From contig NZ_JAJNAL010000033.1 in the NCBI RefSeq assembly GCF_022271405.1, positions 1-56,714 on the forward strand: DNA of 56,714 bases. The letters run 5' to 3'. The stretch's first letter is position 1. The number at the start of each line of letters is the position of its first letter. This document shows positions 1 through 6,981 of this stretch, one piece after another. The notes beneath the pieces are model-generated. The model was not told the origin of the DNA. It saw only the letters and a program-made list of their open reading frames with translations, and ran no database searches. Source of the DNA: Rhodopseudomonas infernalis (lineage in GTDB: Bacteria; Pseudomonadota; Alphaproteobacteria; Rhizobiales; Xanthobacteraceae). The position numbers and the translations under genes were made by a program.

Positions 1-77
1 CCCCCCCCCCCCCCCCCCCCCCCCCCCGGGGGGGGGGGCCCCCCCCCCCCCCCGCGGCGCGGGGGGGGGGGGGCCCC
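1..77. other. Low-complexity poly-C/poly-G block
   Basis: The first 77 bases consist of long homopolymer runs: 27 C, 11 G, 15 C, a short mixed stretch, 13 G and 4 C. No A or T occurs. Nothing codes here, and natural bacterial DNA rarely shows such runs. It is most simply an assembly or sequencing artefact at a contig edge. Confidence 0.8.
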
Positions 78-108
78 GAGCACTGCGCCTGTGGCTACCC
101 CCACCCGA

Positions 109-149
109 CCGGCCTTACGGCCGGCCACCCTCCCCGCAAGGGGGAGGGT
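109..149. repeat. Intergenic palindromic repeat upstream of rplY
   Basis: Two stem-loops lie side by side: CCGGCC-ttac-GGCCGG (109-124) and ACCCTCCCC-gcaa-GGGGGAGGGT (127-149). The second belongs to the CCCTCTCCCGC/GCGGGAGAGGG family that recurs near 27.9, 28.0, 54.9, 55.1 and 56.7 kb. The rest of positions 78-294 shows no other feature I can support. The rplY promoter must lie here, but I cannot point to it. Confidence 0.6.
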
Positions 150-294
150 AACTTGCGATTTCCTTGTAATTTGCGGCCTTTGCGGCTAGAACGCCGGCAC
201 GACTGCGGCCCCCGCACCCCTGGAGGCTTGCCGCGGCGTGTGTACGAGGCCGCCTAGCGGCCTTTAATTTTTGACAAATCAAGGACTTACAACG

Positions 295-996
295 ATGGCG
301 AACGTCTTGGAATTGAAGGCGACCGCGCGTCCGAAGAGCGGCAAGGGGGCCGCCCGGGCAGAGCGTCGCGCCGGCCGAGTGCCGGGAGTGATCTATGGTG
401 ACAACCAGCCCCCGCTGCCGATCTCGGTCGAAGACAAGGAACTGCGCCTGCGCATCCAGGCCGGCCGCTTCCTGACCACGATTTTCGACGTCGTCCTCGA
501 CGGCCAGAAGCATCGCGTGATTCCGCGCGACTATCACCTCGATCCGGTGAAGGACTTCCCGCTGCACGTCGACTTCCTGCGGCTCGGCGCCGGCGCGACC
601 ATCCGCGTCTCCGTGCCGCTGCATCTGAAGGGTCTCGAAGTCGCTCCGGGCGTGAAGCGCGGCGGCACCTTCAACATCGTCACCCACACGGTTGATCTCG
701 AAGCCCCGGCCGAGAACATCCCGCAGTTCATCGAAGCCGACGTGTCGACCCTCGACATCGGCGTGTCGCTGCATCTGTCGGACATCGCGCTGCCGACCGG
801 CGTCAAGTCGGTGTCGCGCGAGGACGTCACGCTGGTCACCATCGTGCCGCCGTCGGGCTTCAAGGAAGAGACTGCCGCTGCCGGCACGGCGGCCCCTGCT
901 GCTGCCGCGGCGCCCGCCGCCAAGGCCGGCGCAGCCAAGGCCCCCGCTGCCGCCGCCAAGGCTCCGGCCGCTGCGGCTCCGGCCAAAAAGAAGTAA
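295..996 (+). CDS. rplY: 50S ribosomal protein L25/general stress protein Ctc
   Basis: This is the 5S rRNA-binding ribosomal protein of the long L25/CTC/TL5 type, 233 residues. Residues 1-95 form the L25 domain (MANVLELKATARPKSGKG start), about 96-190 the TL5 C-terminal beta domain, and about 195-233 a low-complexity Ala/Lys/Pro tail ending in KKK, which is common in alphaproteobacteria. I chose ATG 295 because AAGGA sits at 281-285. An in-frame TTG at 271 would add eight residues unlike the family N-terminus. It is followed 18 bases later by pth and then ychF, a conserved alphaproteobacterial order that suggests co-transcription. Confidence 0.95.
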   Translation: MANVLELKATARPKSGKGAARAERRAGRVPGVIYGDNQPPLPISVEDKELRLRIQAGRFLTTIFDVVLDGQKHRVIPRDYHLDPVKDFPLHVDFLRLGAGATIRVSVPLHLKGLEVAPGVKRGGTFNIVTHTVDLEAPAENIPQFIEADVSTLDIGVSLHLSDIALPTGVKSVSREDVTLVTIVPPSGFKEETAAAGTAAPAAAAAPAAKAGAAKAPAAAAKAPAAAAPAKKK

Positions 997-1014
997 ACCG
1001 CGGAACGCCGCGGC

Positions 1015-1632
1015 ATGCGCTTGTTTGTTGGGTTGGGCAATCCCGGGTCGAAGTACCAGGACAACCGGCACAACATCGGGTTCATGGTCATCGACCAGAT
1101 CGCACGGCGTCATGGCTTCTCGCCATGGCGCCGTCGCTTTCAGGGCGAGACCGCGGACGGCACGCTCGACGGCGAGCGCGTCACGCTGCTCAAGCCGTTG
1201 ACATACATGAACGAGTCCGGTCGCGCGGTGCAGGACGCCGCGAGCTTCTACAAGATCGGGCAAGGTGAGGTCGCGGTGTTTCACGACGAAATCGAGCTGC
1301 CGCCTGCGAAGGTGCGGGTCAAAGTCGGGGGCGGCATCGCCGGCCACAACGGTCTGCGTTCGATCTCGGCACATATCGGCAATGATTACTTGCGCGTGCG
1401 GCTCGGCGTCGGCCACCCCGGCGTGAAGGAGCTGGTGCACAACCACGTGCTCGGTGACTTCGCCAAGAGCGAACGGCCGTGGGTCGAAGCGCTGTGCGAC
1501 ATCGCCGCCGACAATGCCGGCCTGATCGCCAAAGGCAACGATGCCACCTTCGCCAACAAGGTGCATCTGGCGATGCAGGCCAAGGGTTTTTACGACAACG
1601 ACAAGGGCGAGCCGAAGGGCAGCAACAAGTAG
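1015..1632 (+). CDS. pth: Peptidyl-tRNA hydrolase
   Basis: Pth recycles peptidyl-tRNA released from stalled ribosomes by cleaving the ester bond between peptide and tRNA. The 205-residue protein has the expected length. It carries all signature residues: N9 in GLGNPG, catalytic H19 followed by N20 in NRHNIGF, M65-N66 in TYMNESG, H90-D91 in FHDEIELP and N112 in AGHNGLRS. The start follows the rplY stop by 18 bases with only a weak ribosome site, which fits translational coupling. The C-terminus is polar and slightly longer than in E. coli. I see nothing unusual. Confidence 0.96.
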   Translation: MRLFVGLGNPGSKYQDNRHNIGFMVIDQIARRHGFSPWRRRFQGETADGTLDGERVTLLKPLTYMNESGRAVQDAASFYKIGQGEVAVFHDEIELPPAKVRVKVGGGIAGHNGLRSISAHIGNDYLRVRLGVGHPGVKELVHNHVLGDFAKSERPWVEALCDIAADNAGLIAKGNDATFANKVHLAMQAKGFYDNDKGEPKGSNK

Positions 1633-1709
1633 GAGCGTCATACGCGGTCAAGCCCGCGTATGACGCATCACCTTAGTGGCGGCGCCAAGCTCGAACAGCG
1701 GGATATACC

Positions 1710-2807
1710 ATGGGTTTCAAATGCGGGATCGTCGGGCTGCCGAACGTCGGCAAGTCGACACTGTTCAACGCGCTCACCGAGACGGCTGCGGCGCAGGCGG
1801 CGAACTATCCGTTCTGCACCATCGAGCCGAATGTCGGCGAGGTCGCGGTGCCGGATCCGCGGCTCGATAAACTGGCTGAAGTCGGCAAGTCGCAGCAGAT
1901 CATTCCGACGCGTCTGACATTCGTGGACATCGCCGGCCTGGTGAAGGGCGCCTCCAAGGGTGAAGGCCTCGGCAACCAGTTCCTCGCCACGATCCGCGAG
2001 GTCGATGCCATCGCCCACGTCGTGCGCTGCTTCGAAGATGGCGACATCACTCATGTCGAAGGCCGCGTCGCGCCGCTCGCCGACATCGAGACGATCGAGA
2101 CCGAGCTGATGCTCGCCGATCTCGAAAGTCTGGAGAAGCGCGTCGACAACCTGACCAAGAAAGCCAAGGGCGGCGACAAGGACTCCAAGGAGCAGCTCGA
2201 ACTGGTCACCCGCGCGCTGACGCTGCTGCGCGACGGCCGGCCGGCACGGTTCCTCGAGCGCAAGCCCGACGAGGAGCGGGCGTTCCGGATGCTCGGCCTG
2301 CTGACCTCGAAGCCGGTTCTGTACGTCTGCAACGTCGAGGAAGGCTCCGCCGCCGAGGGCAATCAGTTCTCGCAGCAGGTGATGGCGCGCGCCAAGGAAG
2401 AGGGTGCGGTCGCGGTGGTGATCTCGGCGAAGATCGAATCCGAGATTGCGACGCTGTCACGTGAAGAGCGCACCGACTTCCTAGACACGCTCGGGCTGCA
2501 CGAGGCCGGGCTCGACCGGCTGATCCGCGCCGGCTACGAGCTGCTGCACCTGATCACCTACTTCACGGTCGGCCCCAAGGAAGCCCGCGCCTGGACCATC
2601 ACCAAGGGCACCAAGGCGCCGCAGGCCGCGGCGGTGATCCACACCGACTTCGAAAAGGGCTTCATCCGCGCCGAAACCATCGCCTACAACGATTACGTGA
2701 CGCTCGGCGGCGAAGCCGGCGCCCGCGACGGCGGCAAGCTGCGGCTCGAAGGCAAGGAATACATCGTCGCCGACGGCGACGTGATGCACTTCCGGTTCAA
2801 TACCTGA
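1710..2807 (+). CDS. ychF: Redox-regulated ATPase YchF (Obg family)
   Basis: YchF is a ribosome-associated P-loop ATPase implicated in translation and the oxidative stress response. The 365-residue protein has the P-loop GLPNVGKST at 9-17, the Obg-type switch [19 protein letters not shown], and NVEE in place of the GTP-specific NKxD motif. That last change is the hallmark of the ATP-preferring YchF branch. A TGS domain occupies the C-terminus (about residues 280-365, ending HFRFNT). It lies 77 bases after pth in the same direction. A short GC palindrome (tacgcggtcaagcccgcgta, 1640-1659) sits in the gap. Confidence 0.96.
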   Translation: MGFKCGIVGLPNVGKSTLFNALTETAAAQAANYPFCTIEPNVGEVAVPDPRLDKLAEVGKSQQIIPTRLTFVDIAGLVKGASKGEGLGNQFLATIREVDAIAHVVRCFEDGDITHVEGRVAPLADIETIETELMLADLESLEKRVDNLTKKAKGGDKDSKEQLELVTRALTLLRDGRPARFLERKPDEERAFRMLGLLTSKPVLYVCNVEEGSAAEGNQFSQQVMARAKEEGAVAVVISAKIESEIATLSREERTDFLDTLGLHEAGLDRLIRAGYELLHLITYFTVGPKEARAWTITKGTKAPQAAAVIHTDFEKGFIRAETIAYNDYVTLGGEAGARDGGKLRLEGKEYIVADGDVMHFRFNT

Positions 2808-2813
2808 CGAAGT

Positions 2814-2902
2814 CGTAGGGTGGCGCTGAGCGCAGCGAAGCCCACGCGGGGATATGCAATATGCGCGTGGGCACGGCGCTGCGCGCCTTTGCCCACCCTA
2901 CG
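2814..2902. repeat. Intergenic palindrome, CGTAGGGTGG...CCACCCTACG family
   Basis: A long imperfect inverted repeat whose outer arms read CGTAGGGTGG and CCACCCTACG. The inner part contains CCCACGCG and CGCGTGGG arms and an AGCGCAGCGAAG stretch. A close relative lies at 51745-51835 and a variant with TAGGATGGG arms at 8318-8400. It follows ychF and may act as its transcription end. The ORFs across it are not genes. Confidence 0.75.
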
Positions 2903-2928
2903 ATTCCATGGCAACCACCTCTCCACGA

Positions 2929-3029
2929 GTCATTCCGGGGCGCTCGCGTCAGCGAGCGAATCCGGAATCTCTCTTCGCAACAATCTCGGGATTCCGGGTT
3001 CGCGCCGAAGAGGCGCGCCCCGGAATGAC
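2929..3029. repeat. Intergenic palindrome, GTCATTCCGGGG family
   Basis: Outer arms GTCATTCCGGGG and CCCCGGAATGAC flank a body with two further inverted segments (GAATCCGGAATC and GATTCCGGGTTC, GCGCGCC arms). Copies occur at 13834-13945 (full) and 12916-12959 (right half only). It sits between the 3' ends of two convergent genes, the usual place for such elements. Confidence 0.75.
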
Positions 3030-3052
3030 AAGTTGAGAGGGCAGTGCCCCCG

Positions 3053-3346
3053 CTACCTGAATCCCTGCTGATCGCGAATCGCGCCGAGATGTTCGTTGAT
3101 GCGGAAGACGATCAGGATGAATTCCGAGACGATACGGGTCAAAACGATGCCGACCAGGATCGAAGCGAGGCTGGACAGCACCAGGATGAAGCCGCCGAAC
3201 GGACTCACCGCCATCGCGGCGAGGCCTGAGAACACCCCCGAAATGCCGAACAGCACCGTCACGGCGATCACCAGCCAGTAGAAAGGCTTGATAATCGCTG
3301 GCGTAATGAAGCGGTCCCATTGAAACAGGTCGCGAAAATTGAACAT
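3053..3346 (-). CDS. DUF4282 domain membrane protein
   Basis: A 97-residue protein starting MFNFRDLFQWDRFITP. It has two strongly hydrophobic segments (about residues 18-42 and 48-75) and a charged tail (FRINEHLGAIRDQQGFR). Length, N-terminal aromatic motif and two-helix topology fit DUF4282, an uncharacterised inner-membrane family. The start at 3346 is supported by GGGGAGAT just upstream. A longer reading frame from 3607 would run through the opposite-strand MaoC gene and is rejected. It is divergent from the MaoC pair, with about 80 bases between the start codons. Function unknown. Confidence 0.8.
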   Translation of the reverse strand: MFNFRDLFQWDRFITPAIIKPFYWLVIAVTVLFGISGVFSGLAAMAVSPFGGFILVLSSLASILVGIVLTRIVSEFILIVFRINEHLGAIRDQQGFR

Positions 3347-3427
3347 AGTGATCTCCCCAGCAATCGGATCGCGGCTTGTGATTGCCGTCAAGTGCGGCCA
3401 CAATCGGGCCTCCCACCAGCAAATGTC

Positions 3428-3889
3428 ATGACCCTCCTGACCTTCGAAGACTTTCCCCCCGGGCACTTCGGCCGCTTCGGTCCACGCCGCGTGACGCGCG
3501 AGGAAATCGTCGCTTTCGCCGCCGAATTCGATCCGCAGCCAATGCATCTGGACGAGCGCGCCGCCGCCGAGTCGATGCTGCAGGGCCTGTCCGGCTCCGG
3601 CTGGCATCTGTCGTCGGTGATGTTCCGGATGATGTACGATGGCTTCATCAAGGACACGGCCTCAATGGGCTCGCCCGGCGTCAACGAGATGCGCTGGATG
3701 GCGCCGCTGCGGCCCGGCGACGATCTCACCATCGAGGTCGACGTCGTCGAAGCGCGGGTCTCGAACAGCCGACCTGAAACCGGCATCGTCACCTTCAAGT
3801 GCCACGTCCGCAACGCCAAGGGCCAGATGCTGTGCGAGATGGTCTCGCCGATCATCATCCGGCGCCGCGACGCGGCCGAGTCGAATTAG
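3428..3889 (+). CDS. MaoC-like hotdog dehydratase, first of a tandem pair
   Basis: A 153-residue single hotdog protein of the MaoC/(R)-hydratase superfamily, which hydrates or dehydrates enoyl-CoA-type thioesters. The hydratase Asp/His pair is visible in FDPQPMHLDE (D35 and H40). The sequence GSGWHLSSVMFRMM forms the central hotdog helix, and the EMRWMAPLRPGDDLT segment is typical of the fold. ATG 3428 was chosen because upstream in-frame sequence looks non-coding. The next gene, 18 bases downstream, is a clear paralogue, so the two may form a heterodimer. The true substrate cannot be read from sequence. Confidence 0.85.
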   Translation: MTLLTFEDFPPGHFGRFGPRRVTREEIVAFAAEFDPQPMHLDERAAAESMLQGLSGSGWHLSSVMFRMMYDGFIKDTASMGSPGVNEMRWMAPLRPGDDLTIEVDVVEARVSNSRPETGIVTFKCHVRNAKGQMLCEMVSPIIIRRRDAAESN

Positions 3890-3907
3890 CAGATAGCGAG
3901 TCATCCG

Positions 3908-4387
3908 ATGCGTTTCTTCGAGGATCTGCATGCCGGGCAGCGCCGCGAGCTCGGCTCATACGAGTTCACTGCCGAGAACATCGTGGCGTTCGCCAAGCAG
4001 TTCGATCCGCAGCCGTTTCACCTCGACGAGGAGGCCGGCCGCCGCTCGCTGTTCGGCGGGCTCGCCGCATCCGGCTGGCACATCGCCTCCGCCTGCATGC
4101 GGCTGTTGGTGCTCGAGCGTCAGAAGGAAGCGGCCGCCGAGGCGGCGCGCGGTGAGACGATCGCGGTCTGGGGACCTTCGCCTGGCTTCAAGGATTTGCG
4201 CTGGCACAAGCCGGTGCTGGCCGGCGACACGATCAGTTATGCTAACGAACTCGTCTCGTTGCGGGCTTCTGATTCGCGGCCCGAATGGGGAATCGTTCAG
4301 GGACGCAACACCGGCACTAATCAGCGAGGCGAGTTGGTGTTCTCGTTCCTCGCGACGGCGTTCGTACCCAAGCGGACGACGGGGTAA
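3908..4387 (+). CDS. MaoC-like hotdog dehydratase, second of a tandem pair
   Basis: A 159-residue hotdog protein clearly related to the preceding gene. Both share the frame FEDxxxGxxxxxG, an FDPQPxHLDE active-site motif (here D33, H38), SGWHxxS and a RWxxPxxxGD segment. About 18 bases separate the genes, so co-transcription is likely. Full-length family members are often homodimers of such single domains. Paired divergent copies sometimes act together as heterodimeric hydratases. That last point is inference. Confidence 0.85.
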   Translation: MRFFEDLHAGQRRELGSYEFTAENIVAFAKQFDPQPFHLDEEAGRRSLFGGLAASGWHIASACMRLLVLERQKEAAAEAARGETIAVWGPSPGFKDLRWHKPVLAGDTISYANELVSLRASDSRPEWGIVQGRNTGTNQRGELVFSFLATAFVPKRTTG

Positions 4388-4454
4388 CTGAGGCGAGCAG
4401 GCAACAGCCGTTCTGATTTTAACCAAATGTGGCCGTTTTCTGCGCGACGGCCGC

Positions 4455-4479
4455 GGAACGGCCATTCTATTAAGACGTT
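4455..4479 (+). promoter_or_regulatory. EcfG (general stress sigma) type promoter
   Basis: GGAAC at 4455-4459, a 16-base spacer and CGTT at 4476-4479 match the alphaproteobacterial EcfG consensus exactly. The element lies 53 bases upstream of the small membrane gene at 4533 and on the same strand. Transcription would start near 4486. Confidence 0.6.
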
Positions 4480-4532
4480 GTGAACCGCGGACGGGCATTG
4501 CTCGACAGAGTTGGGGACGAGGGGACTAGACG

Positions 4533-4685
4533 ATGATGGCGGACCAGGCTGGACTGAAATGGGTGGGCTTCATTTTCGCCACCATCACTTTGGCCGTCAT
4601 GATCACCACCGGCATGGTGGTGAAGGGCTATGCCGACGGCGCTTATTCGTTCGACGTTCCGGCCGCGACCGCCTCCAGCAACTGA
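4533..4685 (+). CDS. 50-residue single-span membrane protein
   Basis: A small ORF beginning MMADQAGLKWVGFIFATITL. It has one transmembrane helix (about residues 10-30) followed by KGYADGAYSFDVPAATASSN. The case for a real gene is a purine-rich ribosome site (GACGAGGGG, 4517-4525) at suitable distance, a perfect EcfG-type promoter 53 bases upstream and a terminator-like hairpin 12 bases after the stop. No function is recognisable. Membership in the general stress response is inferred from the promoter alone. Confidence 0.75.
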   Translation: MMADQAGLKWVGFIFATITLAVMITTGMVVKGYADGAYSFDVPAATASSN

Positions 4686-4696
4686 GCTGTCGAGGC

Positions 4697-4723
4697 GCCG
4701 TGCTCCACAGGCGCGCGGCTTTT
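4697..4723 (+). terminator. Rho-independent terminator of the small membrane gene
   Basis: The stem GCCGTGC/GCGCGGC, with one G-T pair, is followed directly by TTTT. It lies 12 bases after the stop at 4685. Confidence 0.55.
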
Positions 4724-4811
4724 ATCTTTCCTTAACCACCTCGGATCAGCAAGCGTCGCGCAGCCATCGATCGATGGCGGCGGCGAAGCCGTTTGGTCCG
4801 TGGCAATGTTG

Positions 4812-4847
4812 AAACGAAAAATGCAGCCACCTGACGATGGCTGCATT
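4812..4847 (-). terminator. Rho-independent terminator for the gene at 4895-5335
   Basis: A perfect ten-base inverted repeat, AATGCAGCCA (4820-4829) and TGGCTGCATT (4838-4847), is followed on the minus strand by TTTTTCGTTTC. It lies 48 bases beyond the stop codon of the minus-strand gene. Confidence 0.7.
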
Positions 4848-4894
4848 GATCGATGGCTGCACTGATCTCGGCGTGCGATGCGTGAGAACGGCGA

Positions 4895-5335
4895 TCAGCC
4901 GTTGCGCAGATTCTCGGCGCTGCGCTTCCACTGCGAAACATTGTCCGCGATCATGCGGGTCGACTTCATCGCCTGCTGGCTGAGCTGGGCATAACCGGAG
5001 ATCTCACGCTGCACGCGCTGACCTTCGGCATGCAGCAGGTCGCGCAGGGCTTCGAGTTCGCCGATCAGGTTTTCGATCTCGGCGAGCGAGGTGCCGGCAA
5101 CGCGCTGGATCAGCGAATTGACGTTCGACACCGTGGCTTCGGCGCTGGCGTCGAGCGCGGACGCAGAGGGGGCGGCAGCGGGCGCCTCAGTGCTCGGCGC
5201 ACCCGAGGACGGCCGGCGCAGATAGGCGATGTCGTTGCGGACGAAGTCGCGGATACCCGCTTCGACTTCGGAGACCGCGGCGAGATTCTCGTCGATCTCC
5301 GGAGTGTCGGCCTTCTCGGATGGAATGGCATTCAT
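4895..5335 (-). CDS. Conserved coiled-coil protein of unknown function
   Basis: A 146-residue soluble protein beginning MNAIPSEKADTPEIDENL. Its N-terminal part is acidic, with an Ala/Pro/Ser linker at about residues 42-68. The C-terminal half (VNSLIQRVAGTSLAEIENLIGELEAL onward) is an amphipathic, probably coiled-coil, helix pair. This layout resembles phasin-like or chemoreceptor-like helical proteins, but no defining motif is present and I assign no function. AAGGAAC precedes the start, and a strong terminator follows at 4812-4847. The long ORF reading upstream to 6088 is an artefact of GC-rich sequence. Confidence 0.75.
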   Translation of the reverse strand: MNAIPSEKADTPEIDENLAAVSEVEAGIRDFVRNDIAYLRRPSSGAPSTEAPAAAPSASALDASAEATVSNVNSLIQRVAGTSLAEIENLIGELEALRDLLHAEGQRVQREISGYAQLSQQAMKSTRMIADNVSQWKRSAENLRNG

Positions 5336-5508
5336 CGGCTGTTCCTTTGCATGAGCGTCGAGCAGCGCGGTGTGTCCCCCGCACGCCAAGTTGCGAAACA
5401 ACACTACAGCGCAATTTGACGGTATCGCGGCCAATCTGCGGCATTGGCCCGATGTTTCGACGAAATCACTAACGATTTGATAACGATGACGGCGGGTTGG
5501 CGCTGCCG

Positions 5509-5940
5509 TCAGGCGAACCGCGGCAGGCTGATCGGTTGCCCCATCGCTTGCTCGACGAGATCGAACGTGTCGATCAGGATCCGCATGTTGACCAGCTTGC
5601 CGTGTCTGAACTGGGCGAATTGCGCCATTCGCAGGCTGATCGGCTTGTTGGTATCGAGCGCAGTGAGCGAGTAGCGGATCATCGACGCCGAGGTGTCGAC
5701 GCCCAGCATGATGGCCTCGCGGTCGAAGCGATGGATGCGGATGTTGTCGGCGATCTGCCGGCAGACCTCGAGGACTGCCGCTTTGCCGTGGCGCGAGCCG
5801 AAGAACGGAAACATCTCGATCGGGCCGTACATCGCCCAATCGATGTCCTCGTCGATCATGTCGGCCAGTTCTTGGTGGCGATCTTCGTTCAAAGCGCGAT
5901 GCAATGCCCGCGAGAAACGCCAGAGATTGTGCTCTGTCAT
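5509..5940 (-). CDS. NTF2-like (SnoaL-type) domain protein
   Basis: A protein of 143 residues from ATG 5940. The pattern LHRALNEDRHQELADMIDEDIDWAMYGP, then FFGSRHGKAAVLEVCRQI, then a beta-rich C-terminus fits the NTF2-like cone fold (nuclear transport factor 2/SnoaL superfamily). Such proteins may be enzymes or binding proteins, and the sequence does not tell which. A longer frame from 6018 adds 26 residues rich in Arg. I prefer 5940, although its ribosome site is weak (GGAATTC). It lies 173 bases upstream of the coiled-coil gene on the same strand. Confidence 0.7.
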   Translation of the reverse strand: MTEHNLWRFSRALHRALNEDRHQELADMIDEDIDWAMYGPIEMFPFFGSRHGKAAVLEVCRQIADNIRIHRFDREAIMLGVDTSASMIRYSLTALDTNKPISLRMAQFAQFRHGKLVNMRILIDTFDLVEQAMGQPISLPRFA

Positions 5941-6071
5941 GAAGAATTCCGGATAGATGAAATGGAGGTGCCGGCAGCGGCGCCGAGGCGACATCTTCGT
6001 CGCCGCGCCCTTGGACATTTGCTGCGCTTGGTGAGGCGCGAATTAGAAGCGTTATGACGGAAACGCAACGA

Positions 6072-6090
6072 TTTTGTGCGATGCACAAAA
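6072..6090. promoter_or_regulatory. Perfect operator-like palindrome
   Basis: TTTTGTGC-gat-GCACAAAA is a perfect inverted repeat with eight-base arms, 132 bases upstream of the minus-strand gene start at 5940. A second small inverted repeat, TGCCTTC-gac-GAAGGCA, lies at 6109-6125. The remainder of the 403-base gap 5941-6343 shows no gene I can support. The central TGC-N3-GCA with flanking CAA resembles PhaR-type sites of bradyrhizobia as I remember them. The regulator is unknown. Confidence 0.45.
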
Positions 6091-6343
6091 ATCGTCTCGG
6101 CCAAAAAATGCCTTCGACGAAGGCAAATCAGCCGATCCGCCGCCTAGTCTGCTCGAAAAATGCTGCGACTATCGAATTCAAGACCCGCGCGCAGCCCTCG
6201 ATCGGCGTGATGTGCTTGCCTGCCATGCATCGCCTGGGCCGCTCAAGACGAGCGTCTGTGACCCAACGACGAGCGGGCACGAACGCTTTGGGGCGCTGAT
6301 TCGCCCGACTTTGCCGAGGGGCGCCGCGGGCAGCGACGCCCGA

Positions 6344-6805
6344 TCAGGCCTTGGTCTTGCGAGCCTTGGTCTTAGGAGCCTTGGTCTTAGGAGCCTCGGT
6401 CTTGGCAGCCTTTGGGTCGGCGGCTGTTGCCTTGCGCAAAGGCGTCGGCGTTTTGGCTTTTCCGCCGGACGGCTTAGGGGCGGGTTTGGCAGTCGGAGCT
6501 GGCTCGGCGGCTTTCGCGGTCGCCTTGGCCTGTTCGCTGGCCGCGAGCTCAGCCGCCTTTCGCATGGCGCGCGCATAGGCGTCGGCGGCGTTATCAGCCG
6601 CGACCTGGAGGCGCTTCGCCGCGGCGGCGCCTTGCTCCATCGCCGCCTGGGCGAGCGCCTTGGCGCGGGCCTTGCCGCTCGCGTCCTTCGCCTTGGCGGC
6701 GAGGCCGAGATAGTGATCGCGACGAGCCTTCACCGCGCCGGTGAGCGTCTTGTGCTGCTGCTTCGCGAGCTGCCGGATGATGCCATCCAGATCGGCCTCG
6801 GCCAT
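6344..6805 (-). CDS. Histone H1-like Lys/Ala-rich protein
   Basis: A 153-residue protein starting MAEADLDGIIRQLAKQQHKTL. Residues 1-95 form an Ala-rich helical region (AAKAKDASGKARAKALAQAAMEQ). Residues about 96-153 are a Lys/Pro/Ala tail ending in repeats of the type APKTKAPKTKARKTKA, very like eukaryotic H1 tails and bacterial Hc1-like proteins. DNA or polyanion binding is likely from composition alone. GGGGGAC precedes the start. It is divergent from the thiolase gene, whose start lies 176 bases away. No specific function is recognised. Confidence 0.75.
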   Translation of the reverse strand: MAEADLDGIIRQLAKQQHKTLTGAVKARRDHYLGLAAKAKDASGKARAKALAQAAMEQGAAAAKRLQVAADNAADAYARAMRKAAELAASEQAKATAKAAEPAPTAKPAPKPSGGKAKTPTPLRKATAADPKAAKTEAPKTKAPKTKARKTKA

Positions 6806-6981
6806 TCTTGTCGTCCCCCAAAATCGTCTCAAGTCGCCTGACATTCGTCGCGGCGGAATATGCGTGCGCCAACTCGGAATGGCAATTCGCCACACCGCGT
6901 ACAAGGCTTGACTTCACGGCCGGCTCGGACAATCTCGCCGCCAAGCCCCGATAAATCAGACAACAACAGGGAGAACAAGAA

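Noticed and set aside
6054-6299. Small plus-strand ORF of 81 codons
   Set aside because: No ribosome site, biased composition and overlap with an operator-like palindrome. Nothing suggests translation.
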